Positions 34,379-45,045 of a DNA stretch of 64,000 nt are shown here, piece by piece; position 1 is the first letter of the stretch, and each line of letters begins with the position of its first letter. Below the pieces are notes generated by a model. That model had not been told where the DNA came from, ran no database searches, and saw nothing but the letters and a program-made list of their open reading frames with translations. The stretch is from the NCBI GenBank assembly GCA_946894095.1, contig OX335660.1, positions 13,211,001-13,275,000 on the forward strand, read 5' to 3'. This DNA is from Incurvaria masculella (lineage: Eukaryota; Arthropoda; Insecta; Lepidoptera; Incurvariidae). The position numbers were made by a program, and so were the translations under genes.

Positions 34379-34560
34379 TGTTACCATGGTAAATTCGGGT
34401 GAATAGAAAAGTGAGCGATAAATATGATGTTTAGTTACATTTCGCACCATGCTAACTGTCAAACGACGTGTTATTCGGTAAGTATGGTACGAAATGCAAC
34501 TTAACGTCAATTTAATCACTCACTGTCTGTTCACCCGGCGGAGGAATTCACCATGGTAAA
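34379..34560. mobile_element. foldback element, ACCATGGTAAATTC ends
   Basis: Left TACCATGGTAAATTCGGGTG, right TTCACCCGGCGGAGGAATTC then ACCATGGT. The interior has TGTTTAGTTACATTTCGCAC and GTACGAAATGCAACTTAACG as an inner inverted pair around ACTGTCAAACGACGTGTTAT. Related sequence is at 51850-52195 and pieces near 44400-44495 and 51036-51080. Confidence 0.6.
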
Positions 34561-35055
34561 CTCACTGGTAAGACGTGACTCTGAAGGTCGAAAGGTATTA
34601 TTTTCGAAGTTACACGAGCGCGTCACCCGTCCTTCACGCAGGACACTTGAGTGACGGTCCTTTGAGCGCGGCTCTCACTTCTGAACGCGGCACAGATGTG
34701 AAAAGGAAGGGAAGTGCATTAGTAGAGGCGATATAAATATTTGTTCGTTACAAATATAGCCAGGAACTGAGCGAGTCCGCACGGACGAGTGTTTCCGCTC
34801 TGTACACCGACAGTAACCTGACGGCCTGCTTTTGCATTGCGGAGGTTCCTTTGTTTGCTTAAGTGAGATCTTTGAAAGTGCTCCGCAGCTCTCTTTACCA
34901 GCCAATTTACGAAGAAATCTTGTTAACACTAATTAAATAAATGAAATTATCAAAGCTTCCAATTACTGTTCTCTTCAAAGTTTTGGGGATAACTTCTTGC
35001 GTTCAAGACAGCGGTTACGAATCTAAGAAAAAATCTCTCTTAATCAAGATGCAGT
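34561..35055. other. unassigned interval, no gene seen
   Basis: No repeat match or coding signal was noticed. Confidence 0.4.
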
Positions 35056-35130
35056 TTCTATGGTTTGGAGGCCATTTAAACTGTAGGTCTCTATTTACTA
35101 GGTTGAAGGCTTAAGCCTACCCGTATTTTC
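35056..35130 (+). repeat. SINE body fragment
   Basis: TATGGTTTGGAGGCCATTTA, AACTGTAGGTCTCTATTTAC and GGCTTAAGCCTACCCG match the SINE body; head and tail are absent. Confidence 0.5.
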
Positions 35131-35177
35131 CCTGTCGTGATCATGTTAAGGGATTTACAATCGCTCAACGCGGATCG

Positions 35178-35560
35178 GGCTGGTAATGCACATACAACGG
35201 TCGACAATTCCAAAATAAGAACCAACATCCTCCAGACTAGATCCAGCGTTGGACTTATACTTTTCTTAAATATAAGCCACTTCAGAAAATCTGCAAGCCC
35301 TAAGCCGTTGGCATTCTGCCGCCCCTATACGCATTACAGGCCGCGTATATAAGGCCTATTGGCAAATCCAACGCTCCCTGGATCGTTTATCCAAAGGGTC
35401 AGAAAACTTTGTAATACAGTCGCTGCTGAGGAATTTTACCTAATGCACAACCTGTCGTCCTCCAAACATGGTATGAGGAAGCCCCTTGCCAGCCGGCAGC
35501 CCTCTTCTAAGTTCGAAGGCCCATGGGCATCGTCGTAAGGACCTGGCGCATTATGGCATT
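35178..35560 (-). repeat. relative of the 53688-54085 remnant
   Basis: CGGTCGACAATTCCAAAATA then AGAACCAACATCCTCCAGAC parallels GTCGACATTCCCAAAGTAAG and AACCAACTGATCTTCTAG at 53853-53900, and AAGGCCCATGGGCATCGTCG at 35516 parallels the repeat near 54030. Decayed and internally rearranged. Confidence 0.4.
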
Positions 35561-35650
35561 TGCACCGAATTCCTTCGAAAATGCTCTCAGTTGAGCTCAT
35601 ATCATGACATTCATTGTGGCAGTAGCCATTAACGTCCAGTTCTATAAAAA
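35561..35650 (+). mobile_element. SINE tail
   Basis: CACCGAATTCCTTCGAAAAT, GAGCTCATATCATGACATTC and GTAGCCATTAACGTCCAGTT match the SINE 3' end, fused to the preceding repeat. Confidence 0.5.
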
Positions 35651-36633
35651 GTATTCGATTAACCAAGGCAATTTGCAGACACATGCTCGAATACAAAACT
35701 CGCAGATAGCGCAATCGCAGGTGATCGATGGCTCGCACTCGCCAGAAGACAATGGCGATGCAAGACTGAGCCGAGCTGTTGCTGAACACAAGAAGAATGG
35801 TCCCGAAGCCCGAAGCAAGTGAGCCAGTGAGGCGAGTGGGCGGTAGTCGGAGATTGCGACAGCTCAAATTGGTACCGACGTAAAAGAAGACATTAGAAAG
35901 AAACCAATTCCGATTTGATGGATTGAACGTTTATTGGTCGACGCATTATCTTCGATCGTGAGCAAAAGGACCTCAAACTGTTTGAAAAGTAGCAACTCGT
36001 TTTAATTGTTTTTTTTAAATCAAGCAGGTATAACGATCTAATGCTTGCTGGAGCTGCTCTATTTGTTGCGCGGTAATGGATAATGGTCATGGTAATGTAT
36101 AACTATTTGTTATGTACTGGCCACCAACAAACAAAAACCTGGCAGTGAGAGGTGTCATGGATCGATAATAACTTTACATTCTGCAGTTCTATGAAATCTT
36201 CGGATTTGATTGGTCGTGGTTCAGATTTTGTCTCACATATTTTCAAATCTTAGTTCAATTCAATCAATTCATCTTAGTTCTTGCCGTGAGTTTTAATTGA
36301 AAGAAACATACGAACAGTTAAATTATATGTAATAAGAATCGAGCGTGAAGAAAGGATTCATTATTATAGAGAGAAAGCTGGACAATTTCCTAATTTATAA
36401 GAAAAGTGCAAAGGGCACGCCAGTGAAGACGCACTACGCACTACGAAGAAAGTACTTTATATAACTATCTTAATTTCTGCCTCACGGCCGATTCTTCATA
36501 CATATTCACGTACCATAAAAAGTATACATTACTTAATAGTGTTCTATAGTTTTGTGATTCTATGCCTGATCGAAAAACTAAGGATTTAACAAAAAGTGAT
36601 AATGCTACACATAAACAAAGTAAAATATATGGT
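35651..36633. other. unassigned interval, no supported gene
   Basis: A 143-codon minus frame (35436-35867) and a 72-codon plus frame (35604-35822) overlap here, partly within SINE sequence. Neither shows a recognisable domain. The rest is AT-rich and unassigned. Confidence 0.4.
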
Positions 36634-36767
36634 AAAAGGATTTCGAGACCCAAAACTTTTGGTAAAGCGTATGATAATATCGAAATCGCCACGAGCCAAT
36701 ATGAGCTCGTGGTGATTTCGATATTCATATACGGTGTGAACCACCCAAGGGTCATTTTAAATCTTTA
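36634..36767. repeat. hairpin with near-perfect inner stem
   Basis: The inner arms AATATCGAAATCGCCACGAG and CTCGTGGTGATTTCGATATT pair almost fully around a loop of about eight bases. Outer arms (GGATTTCGAGACCC; GGGTCATTTTAAATC) pair imperfectly, giving a stem of about 65 bp per arm. A 68-codon frame (36562-36768) spans it and is probably incidental. It could be a small foldback element or a precursor-like hairpin RNA. Confidence 0.6.
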
Positions 36768-36879
36768 AGTATGCATTATTATAGTCAAACGCGAAAATGT
36801 TATGAAAACTTATCTAATTTGTATTATAAATACACTTTTTATAAATCTATGACATCGTCAAACAAAACTCTCCTCGCCA

Positions 36880-37060
36880 GATGGAGAATCTCTGTGCGGC
36901 AGGGCGGAGGCTGCAGTGGGGCTGGAGGCGGAGGCTGCGATAGGTACGAGTACGTGGGAAGTAATGGCTGTCGCCGCCGTGCACGCCGCAGTAAAGAATA
37001 ATCACCACGTGCAGCCTGCACACCGCCGTAACTGCGTGCGCCGCCGTGCACGCAAACAGC
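36880..37060. other. CpG-rich patch, no supported gene
   Basis: GC-rich sequence with repeated GCGGAGGCTG and GCCGCCGTGCACGC motifs in AT-rich surroundings. Three overlapping frames on both strands have low-complexity translations. No domain is visible. Confidence 0.4.
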
Positions 37061-37844
37061 ATTTGTTTACATCGCCGTTCTATTCTGGTGTGTAGAACCC
37101 CTTTTTGATGGGAATAGACTGCGCACAACAACCCCGTCTCATTACACTTTCTACGGTGAAAACAGCTTTCCTTTGTAGATAGTCCTCGAGCTGAATGCAT
37201 CTATTGCATCTATTTTCCTTCCTTTTCTCTATAGTGCTATTTTCTTTTGCGTTAAACTATTCTCTGTTTCTGTAATAATTCATAATCCATGCACAACTGT
37301 AAAACCCCCTCCCTGGACACTAAGGTGTGCAATAATAAGCATTGAACTAATTGCTTTGAATGAAAAAATGTCGACAGCAAATTTCTTCCGGAATTCATCT
37401 TCAGGCTCTTGATACCAAATATGATCATGGACCAATATGATCAATTTATTTACACGTTTTGCAGTTGATGGTCCCTTTGAATTGAAGCCACTAACTTTTT
37501 GATGTGATAAAGGAGAATTCACATAAAAACATTTACAGCCTTGTATCGAACCATTATTTTCATCCTCACACGTAGCGACGAGGATATTGGCAGATGTTTT
37601 GCAAAATGTGTTCCTAGTTTCGGTTTATGGCTCGTAAAGATCATCGGTTAGTCATCCTGAGTCTGACGGTGGGTGGTATCTCTCTATAAGCTACATAATA
37701 TGATATCCTGCTCCTAATTTATTGTGATAGTCCGGGATAGCGTCCTAAATTATAAAGATAGAGAAATATAAAAAATATGCCTTTTTTTAAAGGGCGATAG
37801 TACTGCAAAAAACAATTGTTAAATGCATATTTTCATTACAAACA
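37061..37844. other. unassigned interval, no gene seen
   Basis: No repeat match. The 80-codon minus frame 37280-37522 has no recognised motif. Confidence 0.35.
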
Positions 37845-38365
37845 GACTTCAAAAAAGGAGGAAGTTCTCAATTCGACTGTATTTATTCAGAACTTTCGCC
37901 TGCGCGAACCGATTTTGTTGATTATTTTTTATTTGAAAGCTGGTGCTTCCCGTGTGGATCTATTTCAATTTAGTTTAGTTCTGACAATGATATCTATGAG
38001 AAAATCATATAAGTTTGTATGTGCGCGACAAATGGACGAATAACTCAATATAACGCCAACCGATTTCGATGATTCTTTTTTATTGGAAAGGACGTGTACA
38101 AATTAGTTAGTGTACTTCAGATTCACTAAAAATTTACAAATAAAAAACCGGCTTTAAAGAAAAAGCGCTAAAAAGTGAAAAAAAAAAATGCCAGTTTTGT
38201 AGTTACGATGATTGTTATTTTTTGAGTCGGTGTCAGTCAAGCTCTTGACTGGCGCAGAGCGTGCCCGACTGACCGACTAAAAAAATAACAATAATCGTAA
38301 CTACAAAAATGGCAATTATTGTTTCACTTTTTTGTGCTTTTTCTTTGGAGTCGGTTTTTTTGTTA
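37845..38365 (+). mobile_element. AACCGACTTC repeat with foldback, copy 3
   Basis: Starts ACAGACTTCAAAAAAGGAGG, includes AAGCTGGTGCTTCCCGTGTG, and ends with the inverted arms AAGAAAAAGCGCTAAAAAGT and TTTTTTGTGCTTTTTCTTTG. The loop GTGTCAGTCAAGCTCTTGAC has no TTAGG units. Confidence 0.75.
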
Positions 38366-38549
38366 AAATTTTTTTTAGTTTCTCTTAGGACTTTTTCAAG
38401 AACTTAAACTTCTCGAAAATGGAAAGAGATATCGAAAAATAAAAAAATATTATTCAAGAAAAGTTACATACCGATAGGATTATACATACATGATATTTTG
38501 AGTGCTCCTAGATTATTATTATCATTTTAGGTGAGTTTGATATTATTAA

Positions 38550-38673
38550 GGGGGTGTGTGTGCCAAAGAAGACGGCGCCACAATGGTTCGTAATTTCTGC
38601 TATAACTTTTGGGGAGTTATAGCAGAAATAGCGACATGGACTTTGGCGCCATCTACATGGACGCACACACCCC
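38550..38673. mobile_element. 124-bp foldback MITE, TTAA flanks
   Basis: Left GGGGGTGTGTGTGCC and GACGGCGCCACAATGGTTCG; right is the inverse, GACTTTGGCGCCATCTACAT then GGACGCACACACCCC. The arms meet around TTCTGCTATAACT and AGTTATAGCAGAA. TTAA lies next to both ends (38546-38549; 38675-38678). It looks like an internal-deletion product of the 234-644 element. Confidence 0.8.
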
Positions 38674-38679
38674 GTTAAG

Positions 38680-40580
38680 GTGTTTGTCTAAGTGGCTTTT
38701 AAAACCATTTACTGTGATAGCACTAATCACTTCTTAAGGCAATTTGTTCCAGGAGTTTTGTTGGAATATGTTAGAAATAAAGTACTTCCTTGGGTTTGAA
38801 TTAAACCTGGTTTGATTTAGTTTTAGCGAATGGCCACAAAGTTCTGTTTAGTTCATTGTGTACGTAGACTAATTTTAATTTAGGCACATCATAGTAAGCA
38901 TTAAGTGTTTAAAATGTTTCAATTATGTCTCTTCCTTTTCATCTTTCCTCAAATGTGGTTACACCGGTTGCATATTTAAACGCTGAATAAACCTTTTTGA
39001 GACATAGGTACTTACTTGAAAACAATTTTAAAAGAATATTCTCGTTACTACCGCCATCAACCTTAACGGATACAACAAACTTCTAAGCATATTGAATGAA
39101 CAAGCTACAGACAAATTTGACAACCACTAATGCGACCATCAACATTCAGAACGCGTTCGTTAACGTGTTCCTTCCTTTAGACATTAGGAGACGTGTCCGA
39201 AGAGTCAATCGAAGTTCGCCGAAAAGGAAATCGTTTTTGATATAAAAGATCTTTAAATTGTAGGCACCTGCTGTTGTGTCACTTCGTATATTGTATTTTT
39301 TTGCCAGTACAATTACTAGACAGAATCACCTTCGTTTCACAATGATGTACTATCGGAAAATAATAAACATGTTTTCTTGAACAGTATGAATCGTCGACAT
39401 AGGTAGCGTAGAGAATACGGTGTGGGCGAAAATATGGTTCCGTGATAAATTATAAATTGTCATTTATTCCGTCCATGCTAAACATGTTTACATCGCGGGT
39501 TAGAAAAAAAAGGACGTGGGTGTCAATCACGATATGCATCTGTTATACATATGTAGATGAGAAAAACCCACTTCTGCTAATGCGCCGTTCTTGAGTGATA
39601 TAAAACCACGTAACGTAGGAAACTATTCAAGGGGTTGATTAAAGAATAACATATCCCGAACTAGAAGAAATAAAAACAATACTTAAAATCTATATTTTAT
39701 TATACCTCTCTCATTTTTCTGTCACATTTAGTGCTTCATCATTTATGAGCAACCTCATAAATACATAGTATGCCGGTGTTATGAAAACTATATAAATCAA
39801 TCTCGGCAGCGAGTCCGCAGTAAACAGGACCTACCCTTCGTAGGAAGTCCGCAATGCGCCAGTCTGGAATACGGGACTCATGTACTTCTGGATAGTTTGA
39901 GTTGCGCTGTGATTTTTGGGATTTCAAAAAAATATTTGCAATCAATATTTTGATCCATTTTTATCTTTTGTAATCACTTACTTCATTATAATTCGGCTAC
40001 TTTCGACTTCAGACCCTCCATGACGCATTAGAGTGTCATATTTCAACGATGCTTTCTACGTATAGTTATTTAAAAATATACCTTTGGATATTTTTGGTGT
40101 AATCTTAACAATTTTTTTCCCCTGAAACTTGTAAGATTTGCTTTGTTTGTGGTTTAATTTTACTTCATTTCATGTTATCTATAAGGGGTTTCATTGCTGC
40201 AGGTATCTTTAAGGTCACCTTTATAAACATATTCATGGAATATGCATTTTACTAAGAAAAGACATACCTAGATGTTTTAAATTAAATTTGGGTGTTCTTG
40301 TTTTAGAATAATACCTGAACGCATGGATGTACTTTATTAGTTCTTTGGACTTTATCCGTTGAGACTGAGTGTACCTTAAGAAAATAATGAAGTGATCAAG
40401 TTTCATACAATGGCTCGTGCCTGTTTCCTCAGTCAAATTAAAAAATAGTTTTCTGATATTTTGAGCGAGGTCTGTCTGTTTTTGTTTACGTAAAGTCTTA
40501 CGTTGACTCTTAAGGTAAACTCCATCTCAACTGAGGTGGAGTCATCATAAAGTATGGAACTTGATGAGAGCATTTTTCTG
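38680..40580. other. unassigned AT-rich interval, no gene seen
   Basis: About 1.9 kb without recognisable repeats or domain-bearing frames. Frames at 39739-39945 and 40233-40436 (minus) are short and unsupported. Confidence 0.4.
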
Positions 40581-40584
40581 TTAA

Positions 40585-41126
40585 GGTGGCCCTACCCGGC
40601 GGGCCTAACTCATTCGCGGGCACGGTAAAAAACCGTGCTGTTGCGCTCTGGGACCTTCTCTGTTTCAAAGAATAAGACAGGCTCCGTGACGAGGAAGATG
40701 CAACATGTCCACAAAAAAGACAATGTGCATAGTGTATGATTTGGTAAGATTTACGAAAATTTTAATTTCAAAACGACTTATAGCTAAAAGTAAACCACGA
40801 CCGCTGTAGTAAAAAATCGAACAAAAACCAAATAGATTAAAATGTTTGATTAAATAAGCTATGTCTGATGACTAATCTTTTTAAGATGCTCTTACTTTAT
40901 CATTGCGTAATCCACCTCCAAAGTTATTGTAAAAAACGCGCGAAAAATGCGAACTTTCGGACCTTATAACTTAGAAACCAAACACAATTTTACAATGCCA
41001 ATGGTCATCAGACATCTAGTTCGATCAAATAAAGCTATTTTGAGCAACATTTTGGATCTCTGACAAGAAATATGGGCGTGATCTTCTTTCCCCTTTTGTA
41101 TGGGGAGATGAGCGGGATGGGCCACC
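40585..41126 (+). mobile_element. 542-bp TTAA-flanked non-autonomous element, copy A
   Basis: Terminal repeats GGTGGCCCTACCCGGCG and CGGGATGGGCCACC, flanked on both sides by TTAA (40581-40584, 41127-41130). The interior has a small palindrome (GCACGGTAAAAAACCGTGC), ACATGTCCACAAAAAAGACA and CTTATAGCTAAAAGTAAACC. No coding capacity. TTAA duplication is typical of piggyBac-type transposition, but the GGTGGCCC terminus is not one I can assign. Confidence 0.85.
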
Positions 41127-41130
41127 TTAA

Positions 41131-41990
41131 GGAATCAACATTGAATGTTTGTCAGGTCACAGACGCTTGTTGGGAAAGCATCGCTCCGATCCCCCGCCGC
41201 CGCCGCCGGTTCAATGGCGTCAGGTGTAAGCAAAAAGTGGTCGAGGCCGGATATCGCTTCGGAAGGAAATCGACATTCCGTCAACCGGCTTGCGGCACCA
41301 GGATCACGTCTCCTTCGCACACACTAGCCGCCTAAACATATAGGTATGTTGTAGTGAAATTAATGAGTGTTCGCTGTGTTCTTCGCCAATTAACAGAGAG
41401 TAAACCACGAGATAATCGTAAACACGAGGCATTGCCTTTTTGGCTAGCCAGTCATGCACAACCCTATTAAAAAATTAAGACTAATTGTCGGTTCATCTTC
41501 TCCTGAGAAAATCGAGCTGCCAAACAAAAAAGATTGTTGACAGGAGTGTGAAACATTCATATATAACAGAGTAAATAAAGAATCTAAACCAGTAAAGCAG
41601 TTTGGCATTTCTTCTTATCTGTCTGAATTATAAAGTTAAAAAAATCTTTAAAATCACTCTATGAGAAACTAAAAACAAATGCACGCTCCAAATCGATGTT
41701 CACTGTGAAGTTTTTGATAAATACGAATACTACGTCGTATTAAGTACGATCTAGGATGGACGTAATCGGTTACTATTTCTTCGGTTAGCACTAAATGCCA
41801 AGTACTGGCGCTACCGTTTTCCGAACTAATTTGGCTAGATAGAAAGTTATTCAAACTATTTCGAATTTTGGAAGTTGCAACTTCATGCACTTGAATTTGA
41901 AAGTGCAACTTCTTTGTTTGCTTACAATATTTTGTTGTGGACCCGGATTAATACATTTAAAAAGTTATGGCATTGTTTGGATTACTTTAA
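41131..41990. other. interval with a GC-rich patch; no supported gene
   Basis: 41190-41335 is GC-rich with a (CCG)n run and three overlapping frames on both strands. An ATG at 41213 opens a 37-codon frame without recognised features. 41340-41985 is AT-rich and unassigned. Confidence 0.35.
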
Positions 41991-42149
41991 GGGCCGAGTG
42001 CACGAAAGGACAAAAAATCAAAATCAACGTCAAAGTATGATCAAACACGTCAGTTTGTGTGGACAGTATGGGAGGAACTCTATGAGGATCACTAAAAGTG
42101 ACGTGTTTGAACATTGATTAACTCGGCCGTCTCTTCGTGCAACCGGGGC
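41991..42149 (+). mobile_element. 159-bp MITE with TAA duplication, copy A
   Basis: Ends GGGCCGAGTGCACGAAAGG and CTTCGTGCAACCGGGGC; TAA immediately flanks both sides (41988-41990, 42150-42152). The interior is a foldback (AAACACGTCA against TGACGTGTTTGAACATTGAT). Short GGG-starting ends plus TWA duplication fit PIF/Harbinger-type MITEs. Confidence 0.85.
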
Positions 42150-42656
42150 TAAGTCTCATAACTTTTAAGATTTACGGTTAAAATTTAAGAGCATTTAATT
42201 TATATGTGTACAATTTTTTTAGTCTAGGCCTCAAAAATGGATGGGAGATGAATCTCAAAATGGGGTTAATTGCATAGTCGAGACTCTTACGGTGCAATGG
42301 CATCCAGTACCCCCTGGACCTGCGTCAGTTAATCGATGTAACCGAGGACTGACCTCAAACTAATCAGTTGGTTTTCTCCTTAATAATTGTTATGGTTAGA
42401 CAGTGCATTGCAAGCTTAGCTTACTTTAGTAACAAAAGTAGAAACTTATGTAGTGCTTTCCTAATAAAGAATACCTATGTACCCACTATCCCAGACAATG
42501 CATCGGTATTGGTTCAAGAGAGACCGACAGCACGACCCAGATTCCACGGACTGTTTGGGTAATTAGTAAGTAAAGTGCAAATATGCACGAGTTTGTAGAA
42601 GTTATCCGCAACCATGTCGCACATTTCACCGCCTCCATAAAGAACAGTCTCACATG

Positions 42657-43065
42657 AGCGGCTCGTAGCCTAGTGGCGCGGGGACCGGCCTAGCGTACCA
42701 GAGGCTCGGGTTCAATACCAACTTGCACCACTGTCTTTCTCTTTCAGAGTTCGATAAGTGCATTGCGTCACGAATGCGAGCTGCTCCATGGTTCGGAATC
42801 CATGTAAAACTGTGGTCCCCTTCCCCTACTTATAGGTGGTAGGGTTTAAGCCCGCCCGGGTTGGTACCATCGCATTGGATGAAAAGATGGTCGAAGAGGC
42901 AATGAAAAATTGTCCGTGTTTTCCATCCAGTTCAATGTAGCCGTGCTCATAAAGGGAAGGTCCTGGCATGGCACCTAATTCCCTCGGGAATGTGGTGTAT
43001 TGGGCTAATATCATAACGGTAGTTGTGTGGTATAAGCCATCCATGTCAGGTCGCACAAAAAAAAT
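42657..43065 (+). mobile_element. tRNA-headed SINE, full length
   Basis: The most complete copy: head GAGCGGCTCGTAGCCTAGTG and CTCGGGTTCAATACC; body GGATGAAAAGATGGTCGAAG and GAAAAATTGTCCGTGTTTTC; RTE-like 3' part AAGGTCCTGGCATGGCACCT; tail CCATCCATGTCAGGTCGCAC then A-run. It is a useful consensus for the others. Confidence 0.9.
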
Positions 43066-44399
43066 AAATATAGGTATAGGCAATCCGTCCGGATTTTCGT
43101 CGGAAATGTTCGGCTTTTGAACATTGTGTCCGGCAGTGTGATTACGAACCACGAAACGGGTGCAGTTGGTTTTATCTGACGATTTTCGGATTTTACATCA
43201 TATTTTTCTGACGCGTCAGAAATCTACGGAACAGCGGGGTTAATCTTGAAATTCACAATAGCCGGTGATTTCAACAGTCACCTGTGACTCACCAGTGAAT
43301 ATTTACACCTTACTTACGGAATGACAGTTACTCGCGTGAAACATCTCACACGAGTCCCTCCAGTTTTGTGCCTTTCTAATAATTGTATTACACTGCAATG
43401 ACACAACACACAATGACAGCGATATCGTCAAAGGAAAACGAAATAAAATTGATTAACATTGATCCGTCCATGTGAACTCCGAGAGTAGTAAGGGCAGCAT
43501 GATAATCATTTCCATAAAATCGTAAATTTTCCTACATTAGGTTAAATAGGTATGCTTCCACCTAATGTAAAGTAGGTATACTTCCACTATTGGAGTCGTA
43601 AATGTTCAAAGGGGACGATTCGATTACTGCGGACCACAGAACAAATAGAGGTTCTGCGGACGAAGAAGAAGCAAGAACTAACTTCGCCATATACAACAAT
43701 ATACCAAGATATTTTTGTTCAAAGCTATTAAAAAACATTACATGCTACTGAATCCGCCGTGTTTTGTAAGCGACAAAAGTATGAGTCCCTACTACCCCTC
43801 TTTGAGTTTCTACCTTTTGCGGTAGAAACCCTTTTACCTGATGCTTTGACCTTTTCAGTCTCGCTGAAGCATCGGGTGATTCACGCTCCAATACATTTTT
43901 TATTCGCCGCATAAGCGTGAAAATGCAAAGAGGTAATGCCATAGGTGCATTAGGGACAATGGAAGCCTCGGATAAATTCGATAAAATTGTCTATTTATAA
44001 TTTAATTCCTTATTATTTTGTATAGCATGTCTTTCTCTGAATAAATAAAACTACAGAAATAACAAGGCACTCTTGGCATGGTTTGCATTATATCATAGAG
44101 ATTATATATATCGAGTAGATGCCATTACTATATTGAAAAAATGTATATGGGTGGATGAGCAGTTATCAAATCCTTGGCCGCAGCCACCACGCGAACGGAA
44201 CCGAGATAGCATACCCGTGAGCAGTGCAGCACTACTATCGATGCCTATCTGTGGTCAAGTGCAGCTTATCACTTTGGTCAAGGCCAACTTAAATCGGCTT
44301 GTTCATTTGAAACATTGTCAGGACGGTTGTGATATTCCCCAAGCAATTTTTTCAACGTTTACTATGTACACTATGTCGACCGGCACAACTTCCAAAACA
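43066..44399. other. unassigned interval, no supported gene
   Basis: Contains small hairpins, such as GTTTCTACC and GGTAGAAAC near 43805. A 65-codon minus frame (43745-43942) and a 125-codon plus frame (44073-44450) show no recognisable domain; the latter runs into a repeat fragment. Confidence 0.35.
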
Positions 44400-44495
44400 T
44401 TTTCCGACATCGCCGAGTGGATGCAACTAAACGTCAGATCCAATCACTGAATTGCCTACTCACCCGGCGAGTTAATTCGTCATGGTGTCCCCCTG
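44400..44495. repeat. fragment of the ACCATGGTAAATTC foldback
   Basis: ATGCAACTAAACGTCAGATC then CACCCGGCGAGTTAATTCGT and CATGGT match the right half of the 34379-34560 family. Confidence 0.5.
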
Positions 44496-45045
44496 GTGTA
44501 CCTTCAGTGATTATTCACACTGTTTCTAGGTACCGGTGGGTATTTTGATGTTCAGCTAGTCACACGCGACCCAACTTTGGTCTTCATGAAGCTATGGGAG
44601 CTTTGGATAAGGATGTTTGATGTTCAGATTGTTCCGAACATGTCCAGCTCATACAAAGCTTCTTGCATGCAAACAATTTCTTCGAGAGTAATTTGAACAA
44701 GCTCGATAGTTCAGCGATAGTCGTACTAGTAGTATGGTGCCTCGCTAAGAGGTTTGGCAAGGCGAGGTTGAAATACAAACACACACAAAATGTTTTTTGA
44801 GGTTTATGCAAGAAATTATGAATGGATCAGATAGTTTCGAAAGCTCTTTTTGGGTTTTTGATATTTAGTAACACTTTAACGGCCGAACGGATTTGCATTC
44901 AACTTGGTGGATGGATAGTCATTTATGTCGTGGATTAGCATATATGGGAACATGTTCAACCCAACATCCATCCTAAAGAGGAGCTATAAGAGCCGTTGAC
45001 CGCAACAAGCATAGAGCATAGAAGGGCAGGAGAGCAAACTCATCC

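Noticed and set aside
35436..35867. 143-codon minus frame
   Set aside because: Partly covers SINE and dispersed-repeat sequence on the other strand; no domain recognised.
44073..44450. 125-codon plus frame
   Set aside because: Runs into a foldback-element fragment and has no recognisable motif.
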